62,214 nt of DNA from Ectobacillus funiculus (GTDB taxonomy: Bacteria; Bacillota; Bacilli; Bacillales; Bacillaceae_G). The DNA lies in the NCBI RefSeq assembly GCF_004138295.1, contig NZ_SCFM01000040.1, forward strand, positions 1 through 62,214, read 5' to 3'. A program made the position numbers and the translations under genes. The notes beneath the pieces were generated by a model that did no database searches, was not told where the DNA came from, and was given only the letters and a program-made list of their open reading frames with translations. Shown here in pieces: positions 44,839 to 55,771 of the stretch (the first letter of the stretch is position 1; the number at the start of each line of letters is the position of its first letter).

Positions 44839-44903
44839 AAAGTCCCCGACTACATCGAATTCACTTCTAGCTGGAAATGTATACTTTCCTGCAGTAAGAA
44901 AAA
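44839..44903 (+). repeat. Dispersed repeat A, right half only (copy 5)
   Basis: CTTAAAGTCCCCGACTACATCG to ACTTTCCTGCAGTAAGAAAAA. Its A-rich end again adjoins a terminator hairpin read on the minus strand. Confidence 0.7.
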
Positions 44904-44904
44904 G

Positions 44905-44937
44905 GGATGCACCTTTTCAACGGTTGCATCCCTCTTA
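44905..44937 (-). terminator. Terminator
   Basis: AAGGGATGCA and TGCATCCCT form the stem; on the minus strand the following bases are TTTTTC and then repeat A. It can serve the sulfur operon ending at 45080? No: it lies downstream of that operon's stop codon on the minus strand, which suits it as the operon's final terminator. Confidence 0.7.
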
Positions 44938-45079
44938 AGCTTAAGGCATTCATTTAAATCGTATCAGGAGGTTTGTGAACTAGATTATTAGTGGGCATTC
45001 TCATCATCTAAGTCAGGACGAAACTATTTAAATGATAATTGAAGTTTAATAAGACTGTAAAAATAATTCTCTTAACAGA

Positions 45080-46429
45080 TTAACCTTGAATCTCCTGCTT
45101 TTTCTGTATGAATTGGTTTTGCGGTATTTTGAGACCAAGATTTTCTCTTAGTGTGTCACCTTCATATTCAAAGCGGTACAACCCTCTTTCCTGCAGAATC
45201 GGAACGACTAACTCAACAAAATCTTCAAGGTCATAAGGAAGCAGCGGAAATTGGATCATAAATCCATCTGCAGCTTTTTCAGTAAACCATTTTTCCATTT
45301 CATCTGCCACCTGTTGAGGAGTTCCGATAAAGCCGTCTTTTTTTGCTGCCCCGAAAAACCTTGTGTAAAGTTCACCAACCTTTAAATCCTCCTCATCAAT
45401 GATTTTTTTCATTTCAAGGAACTGGCTTTGAATGCTGTTCACTGGTGGAAACTCGACTTCTTTTGCCGAAGCAGTTAAAGGGTATTTTGAAAAATCCACA
45501 TTGCCCATATAGCCAGAAACAAATTTCAAAGCTTCATATGGATCCAGCCCTTTTTGCAATTCATTATATTTTTCCAGTGCGATTTCTTCCGTTTCCCCTA
45601 CAATCGGTGAAATACCATGAAGGATGAGCAGTTCATCTTCGCTTCTTCCATATTCGGGGAGCCTTGATTTTAACTGCTTGTAAAATCGTTTCGCTTCCTC
45701 CATATCGTCACGGTGGGCAAATACAATCTCTGCTGTCCGTGCCGCCAAACGCTGGCCTGGCTCAGATGATCCTGCCTGGATAATGACTGGCTGCCCTTGT
45801 TTGGAGCGAGCGATATTTAATGGACCCTTAACCGAAAAATACTTGCCCTTATATTGAAGCTCATGCATTTTTTCAGAATCAAAAAACTGACCGGTTTCCT
45901 TATTGTATATAAAAGCATCATCTTCCCATGAGTTCCATAATCCCTTTACCACATCAACAAATTCTTCGGCACGCTCATAACGGTGGTCATGCTCCCAATG
46001 CTTTTGTAGGCTGAAGTTTAAAGCTGTTTCCCCTGTTGCATCTGCGGTCGTCACCATATTCCAACCCGCTCTCCCTCCGCCGACATGGTCAACTGACGCA
46101 AATTGCCTGGCTAGTATGTAAGGCTCATTGTACGTTGTCGAAGCCGTTCCTGCGATCCCGATCTTTTCCGTAGCGGCCGCCATTGCCGTGATAATCACAA
46201 CTGGATCAAACCTGTTTAAAATCTGGGGATGTGATTCTTTATTTACCGCCAAACTATCAGCGATAAAGGCAAGATCAAATTTTCCCCTTTCTGCGATTTG
46301 TGCATATTGAATAAAAGCGGCTGGATCAATACTTGCGTTCGGCTTTGCTTTTGGATGCCGCCATGAGGCAACGTGCATCCCTGTTCCAATTAAATAAGCA
46401 GCAAGCTTTATCTGCCTTTTCTTTGTCAT
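45080..46429 (-). CDS. NtaA/SnaA/DszA family FMN-dependent monooxygenase
   Basis: About 449 aa, a bacterial luciferase-fold two-component flavin monooxygenase. It shows GMHVASWRHPKA, FDLAFIADS, ARQFASVDHVGGGRAGWNMV, PQVIIQAGSS-type segments and IGTPQQVADEM. Relatives oxidise chelators, sulfones or thioethers with FMNH2 from a separate reductase. It is the last gene after a methionine-type importer, so I infer release of sulfur from an imported organosulfur compound. I chose ATG 46429 with GGAGTGAGGCAA; the ATG at 46450 precedes that site. Confidence 0.9.
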   Translation of the reverse strand: MTKKRQIKLAAYLIGTGMHVASWRHPKAKPNASIDPAAFIQYAQIAERGKFDLAFIADSLAVNKESHPQILNRFDPVVIITAMAAATEKIGIAGTASTTYNEPYILARQFASVDHVGGGRAGWNMVTTADATGETALNFSLQKHWEHDHRYERAEEFVDVVKGLWNSWEDDAFIYNKETGQFFDSEKMHELQYKGKYFSVKGPLNIARSKQGQPVIIQAGSSEPGQRLAARTAEIVFAHRDDMEEAKRFYKQLKSRLPEYGRSEDELLILHGISPIVGETEEIALEKYNELQKGLDPYEALKFVSGYMGNVDFSKYPLTASAKEVEFPPVNSIQSQFLEMKKIIDEEDLKVGELYTRFFGAAKKDGFIGTPQQVADEMEKWFTEKAADGFMIQFPLLPYDLEDFVELVVPILQERGLYRFEYEGDTLRENLGLKIPQNQFIQKKQEIQG

Positions 46430-46450
46430 TTGCCTCACTCCTCTTTCCAA

Positions 46451-47305
46451 CTACTTTGTTTTAAAGGTTTCTTTGTACGTGCTTAATTCCTTTAAACTAA
46501 TAAATGTAGGGATATAGTTGCCTTTATACGTTTTTGTAATGAAATTCGCTGTTTCTTCAGATTGATAGATAGATACCAATTTTTTTAATTCTGATCTGTT
46601 TTGATCTTTCTTATTAGTAGCGATAACGTTAATATAGGGCTTGGCGGTTTTGCTTTCATGAATCAGAGCATCCTTCAGGCTGAGACCTGCTTCAACGGCA
46701 ATACCGTTATTAATAATAGCTCCGGCAGTATCCTGCATCACGCGAGGAGTATTCGCTGCCTCAACCGGGATAATCTTAAACTTTTTAGGATTTTCCTTAA
46801 TCTTATCCTGCCCGCCATTGCCGTCGAAATCATCTGTGACCTGAATCAGCTCTGCTTCCTGCAGGAGTAAAAGTGCCCGTCCCCAGTTAGGCGGGTCATT
46901 CGGAACAGCGATTTGAGCTCCTTGCGGAATGTCGTTGATTGACTTATATTTTACAGAGTATAAACCAAGCGGAGCGATGATCGTTGTGCCAATTGGAACA
47001 ATATCAGTCCCATTTTTCTGATTAAATGCATCTAAATAGGCAACATGCTGGAAGGCATTTACATCAATATCGCCTTCTACTAAGGCTTGATTAGGATCAT
47101 AGGCAGAAGAAAAATTGACTAATTTAATGGTTAAGCCTTCCTTGGCAGCCTTTTCCTTGATAAACTCCCAGGTCCGAAGCTCTGAATTTCTGATGCCTAC
47201 CTTAATGGTTTTGCTGCCCTTTTTTGGCTGAACTGATGTCTGGTTTGAGCACCCGGTGATAATAATGGCAAAAATAATCAACAAAGGGAAAAGCCATTTT
47301 TTCAT
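46451..47305 (-). CDS. metQ: MetQ/NlpA-family lipoprotein 2
   Basis: About 284 aa. The signal peptide ends in a lipobox (LLIIFAIIITGCSN, Cys near residue 18), followed by an NlpA substrate-binding domain (IKVGIRNSELRTWEFI; VNAFQHVAYLDAF; IAVPNDPPNWGRALLLLQ; EAGLSLKDALIHES). It delivers methionine or a related sulfur compound to the permease. Start ATG 47305 has AAAGGAGGATACAGC; the longer frame to 47374 has none. It is the second binding protein in one operon, suggesting two substrates. Confidence 0.9.
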   Translation of the reverse strand: MKKWLFPLLIIFAIIITGCSNQTSVQPKKGSKTIKVGIRNSELRTWEFIKEKAAKEGLTIKLVNFSSAYDPNQALVEGDIDVNAFQHVAYLDAFNQKNGTDIVPIGTTIIAPLGLYSVKYKSINDIPQGAQIAVPNDPPNWGRALLLLQEAELIQVTDDFDGNGGQDKIKENPKKFKIIPVEAANTPRVMQDTAGAIINNGIAVEAGLSLKDALIHESKTAKPYINVIATNKKDQNRSELKKLVSIYQSEETANFITKTYKGNYIPTFISLKELSTYKETFKTK

Positions 47306-47378
47306 TTGCTGTATCCTCCTTTCTAGCACGTAATCTCTATTTTCGCTTGGATGTCTCAACACTTTGAATATCATAAAC

Positions 47379-48032
47379 TTACACTCTTCTCATTTTTCGT
47401 TCGAGGAGATTGCCTAATGATTGAATCCCCTGAACAATAAGTACAAGAATGACAACGGTGACAACGATCGTAATCGTACTAAATCGCTGATAGCCGTAGG
47501 TGATTGCTAAATCACCTAGCCCGCCGCCGCCAATGGCCCCCGCCATCGCTGTTGCGCCAATTAAGCCAATCGTTACAGTCGTGATACTGAGAAGCAGCGA
47601 TGGAAAAGCTTCAGGAATTAAAAAGCGGAAAATAATTTGGACCGGAGAAGCCCCCATCGCCTTAGCCGCTTCAATAATTCCATCATCCACTTCGAGTAAG
47701 GAATTTTCTACCAGCCTCGACATATAAGGTCCAATATGTAAAACAAGCGGAACAATCGCTGCTGTTGTGCCGATTGAGGTTCCAACTACAAATCTAGTAA
47801 AAGGAATAATAGCGACCAACAAAATAATAAAGGGAATCGAGCGGAAGATATTAACGATTGGATTGACAATAGCAAAAATCCAGCGATTTTCAAGAATATG
47901 TCCTTTTCGTGTCACCACAAGCAAAATGCCTAGCGGGACACCGATTAGTGTACCAAATACCAATGAAATGCTAACCATGTATAAGGTTTCCCACAAGGAC
48001 GTGAGAATCATTTGCGGACTTACCTCCAACAT
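47379..48032 (-). CDS. metI: MetI-type ABC permease
   Basis: 217 aa, about five helices, with the permease loop motif EAAKAMGASPVQIIFRFLIP (about 132-151) that contacts the ATPase. Start ATG 48032 follows AAGGAGGTCATCGGAA, a site lying within metN, so the two genes overlap by 62 nt. Confidence 0.92.
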   Translation of the reverse strand: MLEVSPQMILTSLWETLYMVSISLVFGTLIGVPLGILLVVTRKGHILENRWIFAIVNPIVNIFRSIPFIILLVAIIPFTRFVVGTSIGTTAAIVPLVLHIGPYMSRLVENSLLEVDDGIIEAAKAMGASPVQIIFRFLIPEAFPSLLLSITTVTIGLIGATAMAGAIGGGGLGDLAITYGYQRFSTITIVVTVVILVLIVQGIQSLGNLLERKMRRV

Positions 48033-49053
48033 TTCCGATGACCTCCTTAACTTTTACATTCTGCCGGGCAATATAGTTCTGGGCCTTTTCCACTTCTATT
48101 TCGGCACCTCGCAATTCTACAATTAAATGCCCGAATGGTACACCTTGAAGCTCATTTATATTTCCAAACAGGATATTGGCTTCTACGTCAAATCGTTTGG
48201 CTACTTGCGAAATGATTGGCTGTCCGGAGTCGATTCCGAAGAACTCCATTTTATAAATCTTGTGGTATTGATTACCGGTCTCCAGCAGTCTCAATACACT
48301 GGCGGGAATTTCATCACGGACGACCGACCTGACAAAGTTTTGTGCTGTTACTGTCTGAGGATGGGAAAAGATATCAAGTACACTTCCTGATTCAATTATT
48401 TTTCCGTCCTCCATCACGGCAACCCGGTTGCAAATCTGCTTGATGACTTCCATTTCATGTGTAATGATAACAATCGTAATCTGGTATTCCTCATTGATCC
48501 TTTTAAGGAGCCGGAGGATTGACTCGGTTGTCTGTGGATCGAGTGCCGAAGTCGCTTCATCACACAACAGGATCGAAGGGTTAGTCGCCAGGGCACGCGC
48601 AATCCCAACCCGCTGTTTTTGGCCGCCGGAAAGCTGATTGGGATAGCTTTCCAACTTATCCTCCAAGCCGACAAACCGGACAAGGTCTTCCACCCGTGGT
48701 TTGATTTCTTTTTTCTTCATTTTACTTAGCGAAAGCGGCATAGCGACATTTTCAAATACCGTTTTTGACTCCAGTAAATTAAAATGCTGAAAGATCATCC
48801 CAATATTCTTCTTTGCCTCGCGGAGTTTCTTTTCAGAAAGCTCCGCCAAATTTTTGCCGGCGACAAGTAATTCGCCGGTGGTTGGGTACTCTAGCAAATT
48901 AATTGTACGGATCAAAGTACTTTTTCCTGCACCACTGAATCCGATTACGCCAAAAATATCTCCCTTTTCCACTGTCAATTGGATATTCTTTAATGCTTCT
49001 ATCTTTTTCCCTTTGCTTTCGAATACCTTGGAAACATTGTTAAATTGAATCAT
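47971..49053 (-). CDS. metN: MetN-type ABC ATPase
   Basis: About 360 aa. Walker A GFSGAGKST, Q-loop IFQHFNLL, signature LSGGQKQRVG, Walker B ILLCDEATSALD, H-loop VIITHEMEV. A C-terminal NIL domain (about 270-345) in this family senses methionine for trans-inhibition. Start ATG 49053 has AAGGAGGATCAGC. The last ~20 residues run over the metI start. Confidence 0.94.
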   Translation of the reverse strand: MIQFNNVSKVFESKGKKIEALKNIQLTVEKGDIFGVIGFSGAGKSTLIRTINLLEYPTTGELLVAGKNLAELSEKKLREAKKNIGMIFQHFNLLESKTVFENVAMPLSLSKMKKKEIKPRVEDLVRFVGLEDKLESYPNQLSGGQKQRVGIARALATNPSILLCDEATSALDPQTTESILRLLKRINEEYQITIVIITHEMEVIKQICNRVAVMEDGKIIESGSVLDIFSHPQTVTAQNFVRSVVRDEIPASVLRLLETGNQYHKIYKMEFFGIDSGQPIISQVAKRFDVEANILFGNINELQGVPFGHLIVELRGAEIEVEKAQNYIARQNVKVKEVIGNVGGKSANDSHVLVGNLIHG

Positions 49054-49096
49054 GCTGATCCTCCTTATCCCATTGACCAATTGACATGCTGCAAAC

Positions 49097-49933
49097 TTAG
49101 AATGCTGGCACTACTGCACCCTGATATTTATCTTCAATAAATTTTTTCACTTCATCGCTTGTTAGTGCATTTGCCAACTTTTGAATATTTTCATCATCTT
49201 TTCTAGACTTTTTAGTAACCAAAATATTTACATACGGTGATTGGTCACCTTCAATAATGAGGGCATCCTTTTTTGGTTTAAATCCCCCTTCAAGGGCGTA
49301 ATTTGTATTGATAGCAGCGGCTTCAACATCATCAAGAGAACGTACAAGCAGCGGACCATCTACACCAATAAACTGAAGGTTCTTTTCATTCTTGATGATA
49401 TCTTCTAGCGTAAAATCAAAGTTGTCTTTCTGCTTTTGTTTCAGTTCAATTAACCCATTTGCCGCAAATAGCTGCAGGGCGCGGGAAAAATTCACCGGGT
49501 CTTTAGGAACCGCAATTTTTGCCCCATCTGACAAATCATGAATCGATTTAATTTTTTTTGAATATACACCGAATGGTTCAATATGTATTCCTTTTACACT
49601 GACTAAATCAAGGCCGCTGTCTTTATTCACCTGGTTTAAGTAGGGAGTATGCTGAAAGTAATTAGCATCTAGTTCCCCATCTGCTGTTTGCTGGTTTGTT
49701 TGAATTCCATCGTTGATCACCACGATATCTAATCTAATTCCTTGTTTTTTGAGCGTCGGTTCGATAAACTTTAAAATTTCTGCGTGCGGTGTAGAGGAAG
49801 CCCCTACTTTTAGTACTGTCTCCTTCTGTGAACTGCTGGTAGCTGTTGATGAAGTTTTTTTGTCAATGCCGCAGCCCGCCAAAACACCGATTAATAAAAG
49901 GATTGGTAAAAATAGTGAAATCATCTTTTTCAT
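49097..49933 (-). CDS. metQ: MetQ/NlpA-family lipoprotein 1
   Basis: About 278 aa. Signal peptide and lipobox (LLLIGVLAGCGID), then an NlpA domain (LKVGASSTPHAEILKFIEPT; LDANYFQHTPYLNQVNKDSG; IAVPKDPVNFSRALQLFAANG). First gene of the importer operon, after the leader RNA and repeat A copy 4. Start ATG 49933 follows GGGGGCAAGT. Confidence 0.92.
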   Translation of the reverse strand: MKKMISLFLPILLLIGVLAGCGIDKKTSSTATSSSQKETVLKVGASSTPHAEILKFIEPTLKKQGIRLDIVVINDGIQTNQQTADGELDANYFQHTPYLNQVNKDSGLDLVSVKGIHIEPFGVYSKKIKSIHDLSDGAKIAVPKDPVNFSRALQLFAANGLIELKQKQKDNFDFTLEDIIKNEKNLQFIGVDGPLLVRSLDDVEAAAINTNYALEGGFKPKKDALIIEGDQSPYVNILVTKKSRKDDENIQKLANALTSDEVKKFIEDKYQGAVVPAF

Positions 49934-49982
49934 ATACTTGCCCCCTTTTTTCCTTCTATATAAAAATCTCAATTTGCATGGT

Positions 49983-50126
49983 AATAAAGAAAACTCGCCG
50001 ATTGGCGAACCCTGCCCTTGGGTGAAGACAGAGGCGTAGCCCTACTTATACTTTATTCCTAAAATTTCTCACTACGTCGAATGGTCTCCTAGCTAGAAAT
50101 TTATACTTTCTTAAAGTGTAAAAAAT
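49983..50126 (+). repeat. Dispersed repeat A, copy 4
   Basis: Full-length copy (TAAAGAAAACTCGCC ... TTTCTTAAAGTGTAAAAAAT). It is placed between the terminator of leader motif (50121-50196) and metQ, on the 3' side of the terminator's U-tract. Confidence 0.88.
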
Positions 50127-50196
50127 AAAAGAGACAAAAACGTTCTGCCGGCAAACCGCCTACAAAATGTTTTGTCTCCAGATGTCTGGTTGACTA
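50121..50196 (-). promoter_or_regulatory. Sulfur-island leader motif, copy e (before metQ)
   Basis: On the minus strand GTCAA, a mini-hairpin CCAGacatCTGG, then AGAC and a long terminator stem (GAGACAAAACATTTTG with CAGAACGTTTTTGTCTC) and a T-run. It lies between metY and metQ and shares its architecture with copies at 51671, 58316, 58603 and 60848, but its stem sequences differ. Confidence 0.65.
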
Positions 50197-50223
50197 CTAA
50201 TCTATTTGTGTTGATTAATTCTA

Positions 50224-51546
<1,323 letters not shown>

Positions 51547-51670
51547 CTAACAAATATTTGGTCCTAGATTGTTTCTTACTCAAGAAAATCATTTTTAGCA
51601 GGTGTATGCTATTCATGAAAAAGGTGTTTAATCAACCGGTTGACTAGCTGCCGCTACCCTGAGAAGTTAT

Positions 51671-51742
51671 GTAAAAAGAAAGAGGCTCCCAATTCAAGGT
51701 AACGTTCCTTGAACTGAGAGCCTCTAGCTGCCTAGTCGGCTG
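51671..51742 (-). promoter_or_regulatory. Sulfur-island leader motif, copy a (before metY)
   Basis: On the minus strand GCCGA, mini-hairpin CTAGgcagCTAG, then an AGAGGCTC...-type terminator stem of about 19 bp (51680-51726) and TTTCTTTTT. The gene starts about 135 nt further. The terminator must be passed for metY expression. Confidence 0.7.
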
Positions 51743-51744
51743 AT

Positions 51745-51758
51745 ATTCCTTGTGGAAT
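51745..51758. promoter_or_regulatory. CymR-like dyad at the metY promoter
   Basis: ATTCCTTGTGGAAT, a 5+5 dyad just downstream of the -10 element, near the transcription start. CymR sites in Bacillus contain a similar ATTCC/GGAAT dyad, so repression by CymR with cysteine synthase under good sulfur supply is plausible. Not tested by search. Confidence 0.45.
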
Positions 51759-51765
51759 TATTTGT

Positions 51766-51795
51766 ATTTTAAATCATACAATTCTAATCTGTCAA
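51766..51795 (-). promoter_or_regulatory. metY promoter
   Basis: TTGACA (51790-51795), 18-bp spacer and TAAAAT (51766-51771) on the minus strand; preceded by CATAC, as in the promoter at 60997. Confidence 0.65.
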
Positions 51796-51880
51796 GTATG
51801 ATTTAAAAGAAATATAGGGACGGTTCCTCCCGCTACTATTCCGACAAAAATAACCACCAGAACCTCTTTGAAAACCACTT

Positions 51881-54154
51881 TTATTCTGTTGCAAGTTCAA
51901 ATTCAATAGCAGCCTCTAAATCTGTTTGATAGCCTCCTAGAGTATAGATGACTTTTTTCAGGTTCCCATTAAAAGCAAATGGAACTTGATAATCTTGGCT
52001 AACAGGACTTTGCTCGTTTTGACCCACATGGAACAGTCCTCCAAAATAGCCAAGAGCTGAAATATCAGCAAGTCGCCCCTCTCCTATCTCCTGCTCTCCA
52101 GAAAATAATTTCCCTACACCTTCATTTTCGCCATCTTTAACAAATAAAAATCGTAATACTGAAGGTTCGGTTGGTAGCTCTGTTGTTGATTGAATGACAT
52201 ACTTCCTTTTATTAGAAACATTATAATGGAAAACTAATCGATTATCTTGAATATAAAAGGCATATCCCCTAGAGCTGTCCCCATGTGCAACAATTACTCC
52301 TTCCGTTGTCTTAGTAAATTGTTCTATCTCTGCCCTGATTTCAAATGATTTATTTCGTAAATCTGGCGCCAGCGAGGCGTGAAAACTCGTTTTAGATGGG
52401 TAGAACACCCGTTGGATTGGTCCTACGACTTCAGCAAGATTCCCTCTCATCGCTCGGAGTTTACCTTGTAATGAACGCCCATCTAATGGAAACACCTTAT
52501 TCTTCTCCGCTTCCTGCCACCAAAGATCAATGAGTTCTTTTAGCTTCTCCGGATACTTCTTTGCCAGATTATTCATTTCAGAGTAATCAACATCCACATG
52601 GTATAATTCCCAATCATCTTCTTCGAAGAGAGTATCTGGCTTATGTGCAGCTACTGCTTTCCAGCCCTGACGCCAAATAGCCCGGTTACCAACCATCTCA
52701 TAAACCTGAACCTCTTTACGTGTTGATTCATCAGAATGATTGAAGGAGTATGCAAGACTAATCCCATGAATCGGTTGTTGTTTAATACCTTTAAATGTTT
52801 CAGGTGCCTCAATTCCTATTAATTCAAGTATGGTCGGTACAATATCAATAACATGGTGGTATTGTCTGCGAATACCGCCTTTGTCCTTAATCTTTTCTGG
52901 ATAGTGGATAATGAGTGGGTCCTTTATGCCGCCCGCATGTACAAAGGACTTGTACCATTTTAATGGAGTATTGCCAACCTGGGCCCATCCAGCAGGATAA
53001 TGGTTGTTAGCCGTTGGACTGCCAATTTCATCAATGCGGCGCAGCTTCTCCTCCAATGATTCTTTTTCATCCCCCTGCCCCGCAATCCAAGAGTTGACCG
53101 TACCTTCATCACCACCCATTGCGCAAGCCCCATTATCAGAAAGAAGAACGATTAATGTATTGTCCAATTGTCCAATCTCTCGTAAAAACTCTACAAAACG
53201 ACCAATATGATAATCAGTATGCTCTAGAAAACCCGCGAAGGCCTCCTGCATTCTGGCAAACAAGCGCTGTTCATCTTTACTTAAAGCATCCCAGGCCTTT
53301 ACGCCAGGGTTTCTTGGCGGTAATTTTGCATCTGCGGGAATAATACCGAGTTCTAATTGACGTGCAAACCATTCTTCTCTGATGACGTCCCAGCCTTTGT
53401 CGTATTTTCCTTTGTATCTATCAATATACTCTTTTGGAGCATGGTGCGGTGCATGTGTTGCCCCATAAGCAAGATAGGTAAAAAACGGCTTATCTGGAGC
53501 TGCCGATTTCTGATCACGAACGTACTCAATTGCTTTATCAGTTAAATCCTCGGTTAAGTGGTACCCATCCTCTGCCCGCTTCGGCTGTTTAATCCGGCGA
53601 TTATCTTCAACTAGATCAGGCTGCCATTGACTCGTTGCACCCGCTAAAAATCCATAGAAATGCTCAAAACCGCGACCAAGCGGCCAGTTATCAAAAGGAC
53701 CTATATTTGTTTGTTCCTTGCCAGGTGCAAGATGCCACTTTCCAACAGCATAGGTGCTATAGCCTTTTTCCACCAGAATTTCACTAAGTAATGTCGTATC
53801 CTTTCCTATTTTCCCCCGAGCATTTGGGAATCCGCTATCGTACTCTGATACGAAAGACACTCCAGTCGCATGCGGATTTCGACCTGTTAGCAGCGCAGCC
53901 CTAGTAGGAGAACAAATAGCGGTTGTATGAAAGTTATTATACCTAATACCGTTTTTCGCTAATTTATCTATGTTTGGAGTTGAAATATCTGATCCGTAGC
54001 ACCCTAAGTGGGAAAAGCCTAAATCATCTAATAAAATTACTACAACATTAGGCGATCCGTGCGGCGGTCTCGTCGGCTGAGGCCACCACAGAGTGGATTC
54101 CTGTACGGTTTTTCCTATTACGCCTTGGAATGCTTCTGTATACTCTTTAGCCAT
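51881..54154 (-). CDS. Arylsulfatase (type I, formylglycine-dependent)
   Basis: A 757-aa sulfatase that frees sulfate from sulfate esters. The active-site motif is CSPTRAALLTGRN (Cys near 81), where Cys becomes formylglycine. Metal ligands are in VILLDDLGFSHLGCYG, plus LLSDNGACAMGG and a GKWHLAPG segment. It has no signal peptide, so it acts in the cytoplasm on imported esters. It is long compared with 500-600-aa family members, having a C-terminal beta-rich domain as in the PAS-type AtsA group. Last gene of an operon with its own importer and activating enzyme. Confidence 0.94.
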   Translation of the reverse strand: MAKEYTEAFQGVIGKTVQESTLWWPQPTRPPHGSPNVVVILLDDLGFSHLGCYGSDISTPNIDKLAKNGIRYNNFHTTAICSPTRAALLTGRNPHATGVSFVSEYDSGFPNARGKIGKDTTLLSEILVEKGYSTYAVGKWHLAPGKEQTNIGPFDNWPLGRGFEHFYGFLAGATSQWQPDLVEDNRRIKQPKRAEDGYHLTEDLTDKAIEYVRDQKSAAPDKPFFTYLAYGATHAPHHAPKEYIDRYKGKYDKGWDVIREEWFARQLELGIIPADAKLPPRNPGVKAWDALSKDEQRLFARMQEAFAGFLEHTDYHIGRFVEFLREIGQLDNTLIVLLSDNGACAMGGDEGTVNSWIAGQGDEKESLEEKLRRIDEIGSPTANNHYPAGWAQVGNTPLKWYKSFVHAGGIKDPLIIHYPEKIKDKGGIRRQYHHVIDIVPTILELIGIEAPETFKGIKQQPIHGISLAYSFNHSDESTRKEVQVYEMVGNRAIWRQGWKAVAAHKPDTLFEEDDWELYHVDVDYSEMNNLAKKYPEKLKELIDLWWQEAEKNKVFPLDGRSLQGKLRAMRGNLAEVVGPIQRVFYPSKTSFHASLAPDLRNKSFEIRAEIEQFTKTTEGVIVAHGDSSRGYAFYIQDNRLVFHYNVSNKRKYVIQSTTELPTEPSVLRFLFVKDGENEGVGKLFSGEQEIGEGRLADISALGYFGGLFHVGQNEQSPVSQDYQVPFAFNGNLKKVIYTLGGYQTDLEAAIEFELATE

Positions 54155-54178
54155 AACTAAACATCTCCTTTATAGTTG

Positions 54179-54958
54179 TTATTTATTTTTACTGACAACT
54201 GTACTCACAATTCCATACCGTGAAAGTGTTAAGCGACCGATATGATTAAGTAAGCGGTCCATGAAAAATCCCATGATCCCTAAAGTGAATAGGCCTACAA
54301 AAATCCAATCTGTTTTAAAATACAACCTTGAATTCCAAATCATAAAACCTATTCCTTCGTTCGCCGCAACCATCTCCGCTCCAATAATAGCCATAAACGA
54401 AGATCCCATGGCTAGCCTTGAGCCCGTAAAAATGTACGGAATTGATGCCGGAATAACGACATGAAGCAAGATTTGCCAATCTGAAGCTCCTAAACTGCGG
54501 GCGGAACGAATTTTATCCTCTTCAATGGCAAGAACCCCAGTCATCGTATTGATGACTACGATAAAAAATGTTGCGTACATAATTAGAAAGATTTTCGATT
54601 GCTCTCCAATTCCAAACCAAAGCATAAACAGAGTAATGAAAGCAAGCGGAGGTATAAAACGAACAAAATTAATTAATGGGTCCAATAACGTCCGAATGCT
54701 GGATACTTTTCCTATTAGGAGTCCCATCGGAATTGCGATAAGATTCCCAAGCGTCCATCCGACTAGAACACGTAAAAAACTAATGCCCATATAGCGAAAC
54801 AATGAACCATCTGCTGACAAATCAACAGCGCCCTGCAGTGTGGCTAAAGGCCCCGGTAAAAACTGAGGATCTGAGATACTAGCTAAACCTGTCCATAATA
54901 GAAGCACAATGAACCAGGTAATGACACCCGATTTTATTATTTTTTTATAAAAACCCAC
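54179..54958 (-). CDS. SsuC/TauC-type ABC permease
   Basis: 259 aa with about six helices (ITWFIVLLLWTGLASI; FLRVLVGWTLGNLIAIPMGL; FITLFMLWFGIGEQSKIFLI) and the permease motif SARSLGASDWQILLHVVIPA. It imports sulfonates, sulfate esters, taurine or similar. Between the ATPase and the sulfatase. Confidence 0.92.
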   Translation of the reverse strand: MGFYKKIIKSGVITWFIVLLLWTGLASISDPQFLPGPLATLQGAVDLSADGSLFRYMGISFLRVLVGWTLGNLIAIPMGLLIGKVSSIRTLLDPLINFVRFIPPLAFITLFMLWFGIGEQSKIFLIMYATFFIVVINTMTGVLAIEEDKIRSARSLGASDWQILLHVVIPASIPYIFTGSRLAMGSSFMAIIGAEMVAANEGIGFMIWNSRLYFKTDWIFVGLFTLGIMGFFMDRLLNHIGRLTLSRYGIVSTVVSKNK

Positions 54959-54978
54959 GTAAATTGCCTCCTCACTTA

Positions 54979-55758
54979 TTATTCATCAAAGTGATTTTGT
55001 ATTTTCCGATAATACTCATGAAAGTTCATATCTGTGATGTCTCTCGGATATGAAAGATTGGTATCATAAATAGTAGTAATTTTTGAAGAGGGACCAACAG
55101 ACATAATCCCAATTCTTTGACCTAGCAGGAGTGCCTCTTGTATATCATGCGTAACAAAAATAACCGTTTTGCTTGTCTCTCTCCATATTCTTATTAATTC
55201 TTTCTGCATGGTCCTACGGGTCATTGCATCGAGTGCTCCAAATGGTTCATCCATAAGCAAGATGTCCGGATCATTTGCTAATACCCTTGCCAACTGTACC
55301 CTCTGTTTCATCCCCCCAGACAACGCCTTTGGAAACTTATGTTCATGGCCAGATAACCCTACTAGATTAATATAGTGTGAAGATAGTTCCTGTCTTTCTT
55401 TCTTAGGAACTTTTTTCATCCGCAAACCAAACTCCACATTTTCTTGAACGGTAAGCCAAGGAAATAACGCTCCATCTGCCTGCTGAAATACCATTCCTCT
55501 ATCACGCCCAGGCTGCTTGATTTCTGTCTGATTTACAGATAGTTGTCCGTCTGTTTTCTCAATAAATCCAGCAATCATATTTAGCAAGGTAGATTTTCCG
55601 CAGCCACTCGGTCCAAGCAAAATAAAGAACTCTCCTTCATGGATCTGTAAATTTACATTGTCCAGAATATAATGAGACTTAGCATCTTTACCCTCGGAGA
55701 ACGTTTTTCGTAAATTTTCTATGTAGATCGCTGTTGCTGCCTCAGTTAATACTGTCAT
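54979..55758 (-). CDS. SsuB/TauB-type ABC ATPase
   Basis: About 259 aa. Walker A LGPSGCGKST, signature LSGGMKQRVQ, Walker B ILLMDEPFGALD, H-loop FVTHDIQEA. I start at ATG 55758 (GGTGGGAGCG upstream); the longer frame to 55791 overlaps the end of the binding-protein gene. Confidence 0.93.
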   Translation of the reverse strand: MTVLTEAATAIYIENLRKTFSEGKDAKSHYILDNVNLQIHEGEFFILLGPSGCGKSTLLNMIAGFIEKTDGQLSVNQTEIKQPGRDRGMVFQQADGALFPWLTVQENVEFGLRMKKVPKKERQELSSHYINLVGLSGHEHKFPKALSGGMKQRVQLARVLANDPDILLMDEPFGALDAMTRRTMQKELIRIWRETSKTVIFVTHDIQEALLLGQRIGIMSVGPSSKITTIYDTNLSYPRDITDMNFHEYYRKIQNHFDE

Positions 55759-55771
55759 CGCTCCCACCCCT

